Source: Alkaliphilus pronyensis (lineage in GTDB: Bacteria > Bacillota > Clostridia > Peptostreptococcales > Natronincolaceae). From it: a stretch of DNA of 62,048 nt. This document shows, piece by piece, positions 8,906-17,427 of the stretch; the stretch's first letter is position 1; every line of letters begins with the position of its first letter. Made by a program: the position numbers and the translations under genes. A model generated the notes under the pieces. It was not told the DNA's origin, did no database searches, and saw only the letters and a list, made by a program, of their open reading frames with translations. The DNA lies in NCBI RefSeq assembly GCF_009017275.1, contig NZ_WBZC01000008.1, positions 1 through 62,048 on the forward strand, read 5' to 3'.

Positions 8906-10021
8906 TTATTCTGCGAATATTTTTACTAGCTCGTATACCATTCTACCACTATTCATTAAATCTTTAATGTAAATGTGCTCCTCTAGTGTATGGGGCTTTT
9001 TGGCTCCAATACCTAGGTTTATTGCTTTAATTCCATTTCCATTAAAGATGTTTGTATCACTACCTCCACCTGTTGATGTAGTGTATGCCTCAATATCCAT
9101 TCTATTGAATACCTCTTTGGTTTTTATAACTATTTCATCATTCTCCTCTATGTTGAAGGCAGGGTACATTCTTTCAATATCTAGTTCTACTTTGCCTCCA
9201 AAATCTTCAGCTGCCTTTTGTAGAGCCTCTGCCATATGCTTTGTTTGTGCATTTAGCTTATCTTCATTTATACTTCTTGATTCTGCCTTTATAAGCACCT
9301 CTGCTGTAACAATATTTGTAGCTTCTCCACCTGTAATTACACCAATATTAGCAGTAGTTTCTTCATCTATCCTAAGCAGCTTCATTTTATCAATTCCACG
9401 GGCTGCAATCATAATGGCACTTACTCCCTCTTCTGGAGCAACTCCTGCATGGGCTGGTTTGCCAATTATTTTAGCATTTACCTTATCCTGTGCAGGTCCT
9501 ACCACTACTATCTCCCCTGGTGATCCACCGCTATCAAGGACAAATCCGTACTGGGCTTTTAATTGACTATAATCTAGATTTTTAGCCCCAAACAGGCCTC
9601 CCTCTTCCCAGATACTAAAGGCAACCTCAATATCTGAATGCTGAATATTGTTTTCCTTAACTAATCTAATTCCTTCTAATACAGCAGCTAATCCAGCCTT
9701 ATTATCCCCACCAAGAATGGTACTTCCATCACTGTATATAACCTCATCCTTTATAATTGGCCTTACACCTTCGCCTGGCTTTACGGTATCCATATGGCAG
9801 CTAAATAAAATTGTTGGTCCATTTTTATTTCCCTTTAATCTACCTATTACATTTCCTGTTTCTCCTCCAACCTTTTCTCCCGCTTTATCAACTGTAACTT
9901 CTAACCCAAGATCTTTTAATTTTTTAATCAGAACCTTTGCTATCTCTCCTTCTTTACTGGAGTGGCTATCAATTTGAACCAGCTCTAAAAACTCATCTAC
10001 AATCCGATCTCTGTTTACCAT
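8906..10021 (-). CDS. M20 family metallopeptidase (PepT-like)
   Basis: 371-residue di-zinc aminopeptidase-like enzyme of family M20, close to the peptidase T-like (YqjE-type) group. Metal and catalytic motifs are in order: LFSCHMDTVKPG (zinc His and catalytic Asp), ILGGDNKAGLAAVLEG (bridging Asp), WEEGGLFGAKN (catalytic Glu pair), VLDSGG (zinc Asp) and KKPHTLEEH (C-terminal zinc His). The dimerisation or lid domain sits between residues about 180 and 290. The start is ATG 10021 with GGAGGAAG nearby. It is cytoplasmic with no signal peptide, and probably trims small peptides. It stands alone with its own terminator, so the physiological substrate is not indicated by context. Confidence 0.88.
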   Translation of the reverse strand: MVNRDRIVDEFLELVQIDSHSSKEGEIAKVLIKKLKDLGLEVTVDKAGEKVGGETGNVIGRLKGNKNGPTILFSCHMDTVKPGEGVRPIIKDEVIYSDGSTILGGDNKAGLAAVLEGIRLVKENNIQHSDIEVAFSIWEEGGLFGAKNLDYSQLKAQYGFVLDSGGSPGEIVVVGPAQDKVNAKIIGKPAHAGVAPEEGVSAIMIAARGIDKMKLLRIDEETTANIGVITGGEATNIVTAEVLIKAESRSINEDKLNAQTKHMAEALQKAAEDFGGKVELDIERMYPAFNIEENDEIVIKTKEVFNRMDIEAYTTSTGGGSDTNIFNGNGIKAINLGIGAKKPHTLEEHIYIKDLMNSGRMVYELVKIFAE

Positions 10022-10178
10022 ATGTTCTTCCTCCTATATGTAATTAATTTATTCCTTATATAGTATTATAATATAATATATAAAATAATAAAATCATTCT
10101 GCAGAAACGATACAATGAATATTATTGTTGGTTATGCCTTAAAATAAGTTAAATAACCTTACTTAAAGGGAGGCACTA

Positions 10179-10637
10179 ATGTACGTAATTTATCACGGTA
10201 CAGGAAGAATAATAATTGGTTCTATTTTAAGTAAAATTCATTTAAATAGCTTCGATATTAATATTTTAGATAGTATTAAAACTAAAGATGCTTTATGTTC
10301 TTTACATAAAATAGAGAGACAAGCAATTGGTAGACTTGTCTTTCTTGGTAGGGATCAACATGAAAATGAAGTTTTTCTCTTGAACACCATAGCTGCTGAA
10401 ACAATAATAATTCCAGCACTATTATCGGTTTTTGATATACATGGTATAGATAAAAAAGAAATATTGCTTGTGGACACTGGATCTATGTCAGACATTTTCT
10501 ATTACTTAGGGAGCTTATTTATGGGTATATCTCTACTGAATTCTTATGGAGTTAATCTAATAAAATTTGCTATTAACAGACATAGAGGTAAAATACTGAA
10601 TATATTAGATACCACTAAAGCAAAGACTGAAAAGTAA
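10179..10637 (+). CDS. DUF3189 family protein
   Basis: A 152-residue protein resembling the DUF3189 family of sporulating Firmicutes. It has the N-terminal VIYHGTG segment, then AIGRLVFLGRDQHENEVFLL, which resembles the family's G-x-x-V/F-x-G-x-D-x-x-x-N-E-V core, and GIDKKEILLVDT. The function of the family is not known. The start is ATG 10179 after AAGGGAGG. The stop codon TAA (10635-10637) is also the first three bases of a dispersed repeat element. The gene is isolated, facing a minus-strand Tyr-rich gene. Confidence 0.7.
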   Translation: MYVIYHGTGRIIIGSILSKIHLNSFDINILDSIKTKDALCSLHKIERQAIGRLVFLGRDQHENEVFLLNTIAAETIIIPALLSVFDIHGIDKKEILLVDTGSMSDIFYYLGSLFMGISLLNSYGVNLIKFAINRHRGKILNILDTTKAKTEK

Positions 10638-10757
10638 AGAAAACTTAGTTCAGATGGAGTTTTAACTCCACCTGAACTCTAGTTGCCCTTATTTCGAAGC
10701 TTGGCGGCACTTAGCTCCCGCTTAAGAAGCGGGAGTGTTAGTAACACCTCTTATATT
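10635..10757 (+). repeat. Dispersed hairpin element, copy A (long form)
   Basis: Member of a seven-copy intergenic family. It begins TAAAGAAAACTTAG at the stop codon of the DUF3189 gene. Next come a first hairpin (TTCAGATGGAGTT / AACTCCACCTGAA), a linker with TTGGCGGCACTTA, a GC-rich hairpin at 10715-10735 (CTCCCGCTT / AAGCGGGAG, AAG loop) and TGTTAGTAAC. It is probably transcribed as the 3' UTR and could also end transcription. Confidence 0.85.
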
Positions 10758-10769
10758 AATTACTAAACT

Positions 10770-11150
10770 CTAGTACATCTGTGGATACTGTTGCCCAAGT
10801 CCGTATCCAATTCCTGGTCCAAAGCCCCTTCGTGGAAAGCCTCTTCTCCTGTTTATTAACTCCCTTAAAACTAATATTGTAATTAAGTCTCTAAATACCC
10901 CTCGGAATTGAGAGGCATAAGGCTGCCCAGCCTCCATTTCATATATTTGCCCAACCATCTCTTCAATCATTTGAGGGTCTACCTGTGGATACATCCTCGG
11001 ATTAGATGGTACATCCATATGGTAGCAAATTTCTTGTACCTTTGGATATACTCTTTTATACACATCTGGATACATGTCTGCTAGTCTAGAGCAATCATCA
11101 TAATAATCCATATATGTACCTGGCATTCCCCAATATGGATAATATCTCAT
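10770..11150 (-). CDS. Tyr-rich small protein, possible spore-associated protein
   Basis: 126 residues, unrecognised. The ends are rich in tyrosine, proline and glycine (MRYYPYWGMPGTYMDYYDDC; GIGYGLGQQYPQMY). The middle is helical and contains spaced motifs such as YPDVYKRVYPKVQEICYHM and YPQVDPQMIEEMVGQIYEME. An Arg-rich stretch (RELINRRRGFPRRG) precedes the Gly-rich tail. There is no signal peptide or membrane helix. Composition resembles small spore coat or cortex-associated proteins of Clostridia, but that is only an inference from composition and from the neighbouring ytrH-like genes. The start ATG 11150 has AGGAGG upstream. Confidence 0.65.
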   Translation of the reverse strand: MRYYPYWGMPGTYMDYYDDCSRLADMYPDVYKRVYPKVQEICYHMDVPSNPRMYPQVDPQMIEEMVGQIYEMEAGQPYASQFRGVFRDLITILVLRELINRRRGFPRRGFGPGIGYGLGQQYPQMY

Positions 11151-11242
11151 TCTTTAACAACCTCCTTTTCTTTATTACATTTTATGTATGGCTTAGTATA
11201 ATGCCACCTTTTTATCATTTAAGTTGTATTTATTTCATATAA

Positions 11243-11690
11243 TTAAAGAGCAATTAGAAATGAGTAATGAGTAATGAAAAACCTTAGAATTAAAAATTAA
11301 AAATTAAGAGTTAAAAATTAAGAATTAAGAGTTAAGAGTTAAGAGTTAAGAATAACTTTAAAAGCAATGTTGAATGGAAAGTCGAAAGAAGACTCAAAAC
11401 CCAGTTGAAAATTGAAAGTGGAAAATGGAAAATTACAAATCATAATTAAGAGTTAAGAATTAAGAGTTAAAAGTTAAGAGTTGAAAATTAAAAGTGAAAA
11501 TATAAAAGATAAAAGATTAAAGAATAAATTGAAAATTGAAAATTGAAAATGGAAAATGGAAAACCATAAAACAAAGTTAAAAGTTAAGAGTTAAGAGTTA
11601 AGAATTAAGAGTTAAAAGATGAAACAGGAAAGTTGGAAAGACAAGAACAAAGGCAATGTTGAATGAAAAGAGAATGAGTAATAAAAAATA
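11243..11690 (+). repeat. Purine-rich word-repeat tract 1
   Basis: The 573-bp gap between the Tyr-rich gene and ytrH is filled mostly by a low-complexity tract. It is assembled from a few words in irregular order: GAGTAATGA, TTAAGAGTTAAGAG, AATTAAAAATTAA, GAAAATTGAAAATGG and a CATAAAACAAAG phrase. The plus strand is almost devoid of C. No reading frame is open across it. The same words, reverse-complemented, form the tract at 23.4-23.8 kb. The purine strand is the sense strand of the downstream gene in both cases. Confidence 0.85.
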
Positions 11691-11723
11691 ATTGGTAACG
11701 GCTTTTAGTTTAGGGGGATTAAA

Positions 11724-12053
11724 ATGCTAGCATTTTTTCAAAATATATTGTATAACTTTTTTATTTCTTTAGGGGTAATGATAGGTGGTTGCTTTTTTGG
11801 CGGTGTAGCCGCCACATTAAACGGTCATCCTCCCTTGAAAACTATGTTAGATTTATGCAATAGAATAAAGGTTTGGGCAATTATAGTGGCTCTGGGAGGA
11901 ACAATACCATCTATCAAGGTTCTTGAAATAGGCATATTTAACGGCGAGGTAAGGGGGCTTGTTAAACAGGTAGTCTATATTCTTAGTGCTTTACTAGGTG
12001 CCCACATTGGATATATGTTAATTTATTATTTAGAAGGCAGTGGCTCATTATGA
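11724..12053 (+). CDS. ytrH: YtrH family sporulation protein
   Basis: 109-residue membrane protein matching the sporulation protein YtrH: an N-terminal helix with NFFISLGVMIGGCFFGG, an amphipathic middle (HPPLKTMLDLCNRIKVWAIIVALGGT), and a C-terminal helix (VYILSALLGAHIGYMLIYYL). In Bacillus, ytrH and ytrI form a sigma-E-controlled pair needed for efficient sporulation. Here the next gene overlaps by ATGA, supporting the same pairing. The start ATG 11724 follows GGGGG. No sigma-E promoter could be assigned with confidence in the repeat tract upstream. Confidence 0.85.
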   Translation: MLAFFQNILYNFFISLGVMIGGCFFGGVAATLNGHPPLKTMLDLCNRIKVWAIIVALGGTIPSIKVLEIGIFNGEVRGLVKQVVYILSALLGAHIGYMLIYYLEGSGSL

Positions 12054-12499
12054 GGAGGATATACAGCCTCATTTCTATTGGTGTAATAGGCTTTCTATTT
12101 GGTGTTATGTTAATGAACTTATTCCATATGCATACCCTTGATAGGCTTTACAGGATACAAAATCAACTTGCTAACCAGGTTATAGATAAGGATATTAAGC
12201 TTAAAGGATTAAATGCAAGTATAAAAGAAAGCAATACCCTTTTCATTAAGGATATTGAAATAAAACTAGACTTTGAAGGTAACTTATTATTTAAGGATAT
12301 GATCGAAGAAAATATTAGGTTTTTTATAGCTGATTTAGTTGGTAAAGAGCTTTCACAAATCGACGGTCAAATGTTATATAAAATTTTAAATAGTAGAATC
12401 ATAGAAATAGAAGATAAAAATGTTAAATTGACTATAAAGTATTTAATTATTGCTGAAACCATTGAAATTTCCATTGCTGCCACTGTAATTAATTCATAG
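12050..12499 (+). CDS. YtrI-like sporulation membrane protein
   Basis: 149 residues with one N-terminal membrane helix (residues about 5-24), a short coiled-coil-like segment (LDRLYRIQNQLANQVIDKDIKLKGL) and a small extracytoplasmic alpha/beta domain of about 95 residues. It starts inside the stop codon of ytrH (ATGA overlap), so the two are translationally coupled. Size, topology and position fit YtrI of Bacillus. Sequence similarity is not strong enough for me to be certain, so the name rests largely on context. Confidence 0.6.
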   Translation: MRRIYSLISIGVIGFLFGVMLMNLFHMHTLDRLYRIQNQLANQVIDKDIKLKGLNASIKESNTLFIKDIEIKLDFEGNLLFKDMIEENIRFFIADLVGKELSQIDGQMLYKILNSRIIEIEDKNVKLTIKYLIIAETIEISIAATVINS

Positions 12500-12571
12500 T
12501 ACCCTGTAATAAACCTTGATACTTGCCAATATATTATATTAGTAGGCTATTATGGTACGAGGGGGGATATT

Positions 12572-13012
12572 ATGCGAATTTATGTTTTTAAAAAACGCAA
12601 CCTTTATATTTTTGCAGTGCTTTTATTTCTAATTATTTTAGGCTCCATACTGTTTTGGCAATATACTAAAGATAGAGCAGTAAGTAATATGCAACTGAAA
12701 TATACCTATAGTCAAATGTTACCTGAAGAGGCTCAGCTTTTATTGGAGAATAATCCAGAAGTGGTAATATTAGATATAAGGGATATAGAGGATTATAAAA
12801 AAGGTCATATTAAAGATGCTATAGCGTTACCCTATAGAGAGCTACGGGAAACTATAGGTGAGCTAGATTACGAGAAAACCTACCTTATCTACTGTGATAC
12901 GGGAAAAGACAGTGCTAAGGCATCTAAAATAATGGCAGAATCTGGCTACTCCAGAATCTTTACCCTTGTAGGAGGCTATAAAAAATGGCCCTACGAAATA
13001 AGGAAAAATTAG
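12572..13012 (+). CDS. Membrane-anchored rhodanese-like protein
   Basis: 146 residues: a basic N-terminus and one membrane helix (about 10-28), then a single rhodanese domain. Motifs are VVILDIRDIEDYKKGHIKDAI (CH2A-like), LPYRELRE, and the active loop LIYCDTGKDSAKAS with the persulfide-forming cysteine present. It ends VGGYKKWPYE, typical of the family. The domain is predicted to face outside the membrane. Single-domain rhodaneses move sulfane sulfur or act in redox handling; no substrate is implied by context. GGGGGG lies at a good distance before ATG 12572, and a terminator follows. Confidence 0.88.
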   Translation: MRIYVFKKRNLYIFAVLLFLIILGSILFWQYTKDRAVSNMQLKYTYSQMLPEEAQLLLENNPEVVILDIRDIEDYKKGHIKDAIALPYRELRETIGELDYEKTYLIYCDTGKDSAKASKIMAESGYSRIFTLVGGYKKWPYEIRKN

Positions 13013-13022
13013 TTAATTTTAA

Positions 13023-13052
13023 AGCCGTTACAATTGTGTTTTTGTAACGGCT
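13023..13052. terminator. Bidirectional terminator between the rhodanese gene and the 13.1-14.3 kb gene
   Basis: The inverted repeat AGCCGTTACAA / TTGTAACGGCT has a nine-base loop and flanking A and T runs. It is placed between convergent genes. Confidence 0.85.
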
Positions 13053-13064
13053 CTATTTTTTTCT

Positions 13065-14303
13065 TTAAACTTCTGTTTTTGCTAGTGGAGTAATTACCTT
13101 GCCCGTTTTTACATCAATATGAAGCAGCCAGTATCCACTGGGGTTTTTTGTTGTATCTGTTTTACATGGGTGCCAGTATATAAAGCCCGTTGATCCTTTA
13201 TATGGCTGATCTTCTCTTCCTCTCTTTCCTGGTATTCCATAAACATAATACTTTGCGTTTTGGTCTGAGTCATAAGCTATTCCAAAAATATAATGCTGAT
13301 ATAAATAGATTTGTCTGTGATATTCTGAAGGCTGTTGATATGGATAAAAATATGGAGTATGGTTTATACCCTCTATATAAGCAATGAAGGGCATGTAGCT
13401 CCTATATATTGTCTGATAATTATAATAAATTTGCCACCATTGATAACCCGGCAGGTTTTCTTCAAAGGGATTAACCTTAGGAAACATTTTTAACGTGCTT
13501 TCTATATAGACCTGTAATGATTTCAAAAGACTTTTTTCTCCGAATGGGTCCTCCTGATTTTTTTTGCTGCTGGCCCCTTCTGTTAGACGACCTTCTTTGG
13601 TCTGCGGAGTTTTTTCTGTTCCTATATTATCCTCCTCAAAAGAATAACTAAACTGCGATTTAGGAGAAGGATACTTTTTATTTTCAGACCTATCTACTTT
13701 TTCTAATTTTTTTTCAGAATCGTTTTTGGACTGTTTTGTTTTATCATTTCGAGATTCTTTTTCTCCCCCAATTACAGAATTTTCTTTTGGATTTTTTGCT
13801 TGTAATGAAGATGCTTCACTTATTTTAGATTTGAAGTCTGACTTTTTAAAGGAACCGAATAATTTTTCTTCAACCATTGGCTTCCAGTTAATTTTTTCCT
13901 TGTCTATGTACCCCACAAGTGGTGCCTCTAAAACCTTGTTTTCACCTACTGTTTCTGATAGTAAAACCAATAGGTTAAACTCATCTATAGATTCTCCAGA
14001 AGCCTTAACGTTTGCTGCATTAAACTCCCATTGTACTTCTCCTTTTCCATTTGAGTCTATCTCCATTGGTCCGATGTCAACGATGTTTGGCTCTTTGTCC
14101 CCTTTTGCATTAATCAGATACCAACGATATCTCATATCTTTCCCTAAGGCCGGCTTTATATTCTGACAATATAGTGTCATAGTACCTTTATCATTACTTA
14201 TTTCAACCTTAGAATATCCCTTTAGTCCCCCTTGGTTGCTTTTTTCAAATACTGTATCCTCACTTTCAAGTATAACAAAAAATCTTCTATATCTTCTTTG
14301 CAT
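13065..14303 (-). CDS. Uncharacterised clostridial protein with conserved N- and C-terminal modules
   Basis: 412 residues, not a family I can name. Three parts are visible. Residues 1-130 look like a compact beta-rich module (MQRRYRRFFVILESED; TMTLYCQNIKPAL; RWYLINAKGD). Residues about 140-265 are a low-complexity, Lys/Ser/Glu-rich linker. Residues about 270-412 are an aromatic-rich module (YQWWQIYYNYQTIYRSYMPF, HYIFGIAYDSD, YVYGIPGKRGREDQPYKGSTGF, GYWLLHIDVKTG). There is no signal peptide. A spore-envelope or surface role is possible from the composition, but nothing in the sequence proves it. The start ATG 14303 has GGGGGG at normal spacing. Confidence 0.75.
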   Translation of the reverse strand: MQRRYRRFFVILESEDTVFEKSNQGGLKGYSKVEISNDKGTMTLYCQNIKPALGKDMRYRWYLINAKGDKEPNIVDIGPMEIDSNGKGEVQWEFNAANVKASGESIDEFNLLVLLSETVGENKVLEAPLVGYIDKEKINWKPMVEEKLFGSFKKSDFKSKISEASSLQAKNPKENSVIGGEKESRNDKTKQSKNDSEKKLEKVDRSENKKYPSPKSQFSYSFEEDNIGTEKTPQTKEGRLTEGASSKKNQEDPFGEKSLLKSLQVYIESTLKMFPKVNPFEENLPGYQWWQIYYNYQTIYRSYMPFIAYIEGINHTPYFYPYQQPSEYHRQIYLYQHYIFGIAYDSDQNAKYYVYGIPGKRGREDQPYKGSTGFIYWHPCKTDTTKNPSGYWLLHIDVKTGKVITPLAKTEV

Positions 14304-14450
14304 TTTCTACCCCCCTTTGCTTTTTCTTATTCTTTAAAATTTATACTCTGTATCATTATATGAATGAAAATATAAATAGTTTACATATTTCAAAAAAAAG
14401 TCAAAGACAGGAGCTATAAAAAAAAAAGAATCTGAGGTATCAAATTCTAT

Positions 14451-14575
14451 TTTATCTCAGCGGCGTTACTAACACTCCCGCTTCTTAAGCGGGAGATAAG
14501 TGCCGCCAAGCTAGAAAGTAAGCGGAACTAGAGTTCAGGTGGAGTTAAAACTCCATCTGAACTAAGTTTTCTTTA
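14451..14575 (-). repeat. Dispersed hairpin element, copy B (long form)
   Basis: The best-preserved long copy, nearly identical to copy A and in the opposite orientation. It begins at the TAA stop codon of ksgA (14573-14575) and runs downstream of it on the minus strand. First hairpin at 14532-14563; GC-rich hairpin CTCCCGCTT / AAGCGGGAG at 14475-14495; right end GCCGCTGAGATAAA. Apart from this element, the 270-bp gap to the next gene holds nothing recognisable. Confidence 0.88.
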
Positions 14576-15436
14576 TATTTCTTCACTTATTCTATTTGCA
14601 AGAAGGGCAAATTCTTCAATGCTTAAAGTTTCACCTCTTCTTTTTTCATCTATTTTACAATCTTCAAGTGCTTCTTTAATCAAGGCTTTATTAAGCTGTA
14701 GAGTGCCTGAGCTAAGGGCATTAAGTAGGGTCTTTCTTCTTTTACCAAAGGCATCCTTTACTAGTTGAAAAAAAACATCCTCATCAGTAACCTCCACCCT
14801 AGGCTTATCTAGGACATCTAACCGAATAACACTGGATTCTACCTTTGGCTGAGGTATAAAGACTGATGGCGGTACTGTTAATATAGTTTCTACATTGCAA
14901 TAATATTGTACCGCAATGGATAAAGCACCATATTCTTTAGTAGCTTCTTTGGCCTTCATCCTTTCAGCAACTTCCTTCTGTATCATAATTATTATTGATT
15001 TCACTGGGATTTTTTCTTCTAAAAACTTCATTATTATTGGAGTTGTAATATAATAGGGTAAGTTTCCTACAACTATTGTTTTATTAATGTCTAACCTGTC
15101 TACTATTAAACTTTTTAAATCTAACTTTAAAATATCACTATTGACTATCTCTGTATTCTTATAATCCTTTAAGGTTTCAGATAATATAGGTATTAGCTTT
15201 TTATCAACTTCAACTGCAACAACCTTCTTAGCTGCTTCAGCTAACTCCTGTGTAAGGCTTCCAATTCCCGGTCCAATCTCTAGTACATAGGAATCCTTTG
15301 TTATTCTTGCACCCTTAATTATTTTATCTATAATATTTTTATCTATAAGGAAGTTTTGTCCTAAGCTTTTTGAGAAGTAAAAACCATGCTTAGTAACTAT
15401 TTCCTTAGTCTTGTTTGGTGTAGCTATTTTATCCAT
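14573..15436 (-). CDS. rsmA: 16S rRNA (adenine1518/1519-N6)-dimethyltransferase
   Basis: RsmA/KsgA dimethylates two adjacent adenosines in the 3' hairpin of 16S rRNA during late 30S maturation. The 287-residue protein has the family N-terminus (HGFYFSKSLGQNFLIDKNI), SAM site VLEIGPGIGSLTQELA, acidic ribose contact VAVEVDKKL, and catalytic motif NLPYYITTPI. The C-terminal helical domain has FGKRRKTLLNAL. Length is normal and all motifs are intact. The start ATG 15436 lies ten bases after the end of rnmV, whose last codons supply the AAAGGAG ribosome site, so the pair is coupled as in Bacillus. Confidence 0.95.
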   Translation of the reverse strand: MDKIATPNKTKEIVTKHGFYFSKSLGQNFLIDKNIIDKIIKGARITKDSYVLEIGPGIGSLTQELAEAAKKVVAVEVDKKLIPILSETLKDYKNTEIVNSDILKLDLKSLIVDRLDINKTIVVGNLPYYITTPIIMKFLEEKIPVKSIIIMIQKEVAERMKAKEATKEYGALSIAVQYYCNVETILTVPPSVFIPQPKVESSVIRLDVLDKPRVEVTDEDVFFQLVKDAFGKRRKTLLNALSSGTLQLNKALIKEALEDCKIDEKRRGETLSIEEFALLANRISEEI

Positions 15437-15445
15437 ATACCATCC

Positions 15446-15982
15446 CTACTCCTTTAGTAATTCTATTGCAGCTTCAAACTCTTCCCTTGTAACTCCATAG
15501 TTATTTAGTCTATTTAATAACTGCTTACTATTTCCATAGCCTATGCCTAGGGCTTGTCCTAAAATATTTCTTCTCTCCGCTGACCCTTTTGCCCCAATAA
15601 GCTTATTTTTTACAAGATCAGCATTTGTAAATTCATTTCGTTCTTCTGTTACTTCATATCTAACTTTACTTAAGGCTCTTATAATGCTTTGAGGTGAAGC
15701 GTTTTCTATTCCAATATTGTCACCCTTAGTTGCCTCATCCTTAGACAAAAAAGCATGCTTGCATCCAGGTATTTTATTAGATATTATTTTGCGTATTTTT
15801 TCACCTGCATAGTCTGGATCAGTAAAGATAATAACGCCTCTATTATTCATTGCCGTTTGAATCCTTTTAATAACAGAAGGAGGTAAAGCAAATCCACCAG
15901 TTATAATAGTTTCTGCAGCAACAGCCTTTTTTATGGCGGAAACATCATCTTTTCCCTCCACAACTATTACTTCTTTTATCAT
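15446..15982 (-). CDS. rnmV: Ribonuclease M5
   Basis: RNase M5 performs the final cleavage of 5S rRNA precursor in low-GC Gram-positives. The protein is a 178-residue TOPRIM protein: VVVEGKDDVSAIKKAV carries the catalytic Glu, VIIFTDPDYAGEKIR the DxD, and HAFLSKDEATKGDNIGIENA the family-specific segment. ATG 15982 is chosen because GGAGG lies directly upstream and the reading starts at the TOPRIM domain. A longer frame reaching 16072 adds 30 residues without homology. It lies between the yabE-like gene and rsmA, as in B. subtilis. Confidence 0.93.
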   Translation of the reverse strand: MIKEVIVVEGKDDVSAIKKAVAAETIITGGFALPPSVIKRIQTAMNNRGVIIFTDPDYAGEKIRKIISNKIPGCKHAFLSKDEATKGDNIGIENASPQSIIRALSKVRYEVTEERNEFTNADLVKNKLIGAKGSAERRNILGQALGIGYGNSKQLLNRLNNYGVTREEFEAAIELLKE

Positions 15983-16109
15983 GTTATCCTCCTTGCTCCC
16001 CATAGCTCCATAGCTTGTAGGGTATCGACCAACCTCTGTAATATCTTTATTATGAGTATAAATATTTAGCATAATATACCTAAAAAATAAGACCAGCTCT
16101 TAGCTGGAC

Positions 16110-17147
16110 TTATTGCTCTAATATATAAACTTTAACATCTCGTCTTCCAAATTTCAAGGCTTCACTTCTTTTTTCATAATAAAGATCAATTCTATTGCCT
16201 TTTATTGCTCCACCTGTATCTTCTGCTACTGCTATACCATAGCTAGGGGTTGAATCTGTTGATTCTATATAAAGCTTTGTACCTAAAGGTATAACCGACG
16301 GATCAACTGCAACAACTCCTGGTCGAACCTTCGTGCCGCTTCTAGTTATTCCATAATAGGGGTCACCTGGACGTTTACCTGTACTCTCATATCCTGCATC
16401 ATAGGCAGTAGCCTCCATTGTCAAAACCTTTTTGTATCTCCTAACTTCACCTCTGGAGGTTACAATATAGTTCATGGTTCCCTTTTCTACGATTTCATTA
16501 ATAGCTGGTTTATGTATTTTTTCCTCAATAATCTCACGAGATATTTCTATTCCGTCTTCATAGGCAATTTTAACTTTCACTTCTTTTAAGCCCTTTTGTC
16601 CCTCCTGTGTAGTTACCAGCTCTCCATGCTCTAACGAATCGTTATATCTAATAATTGTTTGAAAGGGGATTTCCTGTTCTTCAACTAAAAGGCTTTCTTC
16701 TACTCTTGTTATTTTAACAACCTCTCCTGGATGTAGGGTGTTATTAATACCAGGCTCAACCTCGTCTAGTTTGCTTAATTCAATGTTTAATGACTTCAAT
16801 AGGTCTTCAATTGTGGCTTCAGCAGTGGTTATAGTCTTCTCTTGTCCAGCATCAATAAGAATAATTTCAAACCCACGATGTATGGTAATTGTCGAGCCAT
16901 CCTTCACCTTTTCATGTAGCTGTGGAATTACTTTATCCTTTTCGTTAAGCTGAATTCCTTCCTTCTTTAGTATGTCTTCTACTGAACTGGCAAAGGTCTT
17001 CACCTCTGTTTGCTGTCCATCATGATTAATAATCACAGTTTTATTTAATTGAGCAACAATAACTCCTGTAAATACTAATAAAAGTATCATAGCGGCAATT
17101 AAGATTTTTTTATTAAAAAATCTCTGGCTGCTTAAAAAACTTTCCAT
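16110..17147 (-). CDS. yabE: YabE-like G5/3D domain cell-wall protein
   Basis: About 345 residues, exported. Order of parts: an N-terminal membrane or signal helix (residues about 14-33), two ubiquitin-like DUF348 repeats (about 38-90 and 95-150), a G5 domain (about 152-228, IPFQTIIRYNDSLEHGE...GTMN), and a C-terminal 3D domain (about 245-345). The 3D domain has the characteristic aspartates in AVDPSVIPLGTKLYIE, VAEDTGGAIKGNRIDLYY. 3D domains are lytic-transglycosylase-like and occur in resuscitation and germination proteins. The start ATG 17147 has AGGAGG eight bases upstream. It is the first gene before rnmV-rsmA, conserved synteny with Bacillus. Both catalytic-type aspartates are present, so muralytic activity is plausible. 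Confidence 0.9.
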   Translation of the reverse strand: MESFLSSQRFFNKKILIAAMILLLVFTGVIVAQLNKTVIINHDGQQTEVKTFASSVEDILKKEGIQLNEKDKVIPQLHEKVKDGSTITIHRGFEIILIDAGQEKTITTAEATIEDLLKSLNIELSKLDEVEPGINNTLHPGEVVKITRVEESLLVEEQEIPFQTIIRYNDSLEHGELVTTQEGQKGLKEVKVKIAYEDGIEISREIIEEKIHKPAINEIVEKGTMNYIVTSRGEVRRYKKVLTMEATAYDAGYESTGKRPGDPYYGITRSGTKVRPGVVAVDPSVIPLGTKLYIESTDSTPSYGIAVAEDTGGAIKGNRIDLYYEKRSEALKFGRRDVKVYILEQ

Positions 17148-17342
17148 TGTATTTCCTCCTGTCTTTTTCCAAAGCAAAAACTTTGTTCATACTATTCTAC
17201 ATTAAATATTTCTTTTGTCAATACACTTGCCAAAAGTTGTATGTTTTGCACTATTGGCTATATTTAAATTATTGAAACTTTTTTATTTTTTTATACATTA
17301 AAATAGAAGTCTTGGTAATAATAAGCTTTTCTATAAACAAGG

Positions 17343-17427
17343 CTTATTTCGACTTATTTGGAAGCTTGAAGGCACTTATCACCTACTTAAGAACCAGAAT
17401 TATTTGTAACACTGCTGTGATAAAATG
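17343..17427 (+). repeat. Dispersed hairpin element, copy C (degenerate), in the yabE/CAP divergent gap
   Basis: Within the 400-bp divergent intergenic region (17148-17565), one stretch aligns with the linker and right half of the family: TTCGACTTATTTGGAAGCTT, GGCACTTATCACC, TACTTAAGAACC and GTAACACTGCTGTGATAAA. The GC-rich stem has lost its pairing. The rest of the gap is AT-rich and must hold promoters for both flanking genes; none is clear enough to call. Confidence 0.7.

Noticed and set aside
8973-9566. 197-residue open frame on the plus strand
   Set aside because: It is fully antisense to the M20 peptidase, whose motifs are all in the opposite strand. No ribosome site or homology; a shadow frame.
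11243-11690. Repeated phrases that could suggest a CRISPR array
   Set aside because: Words are short, irregular in spacing and fused to one another; there are no unique spacers of constant length and no cas genes.
15983-16072. 30-residue N-terminal extension of RNase M5
   Set aside because: The extension lacks homology and would ignore the strong GGAGG site before ATG 15982.
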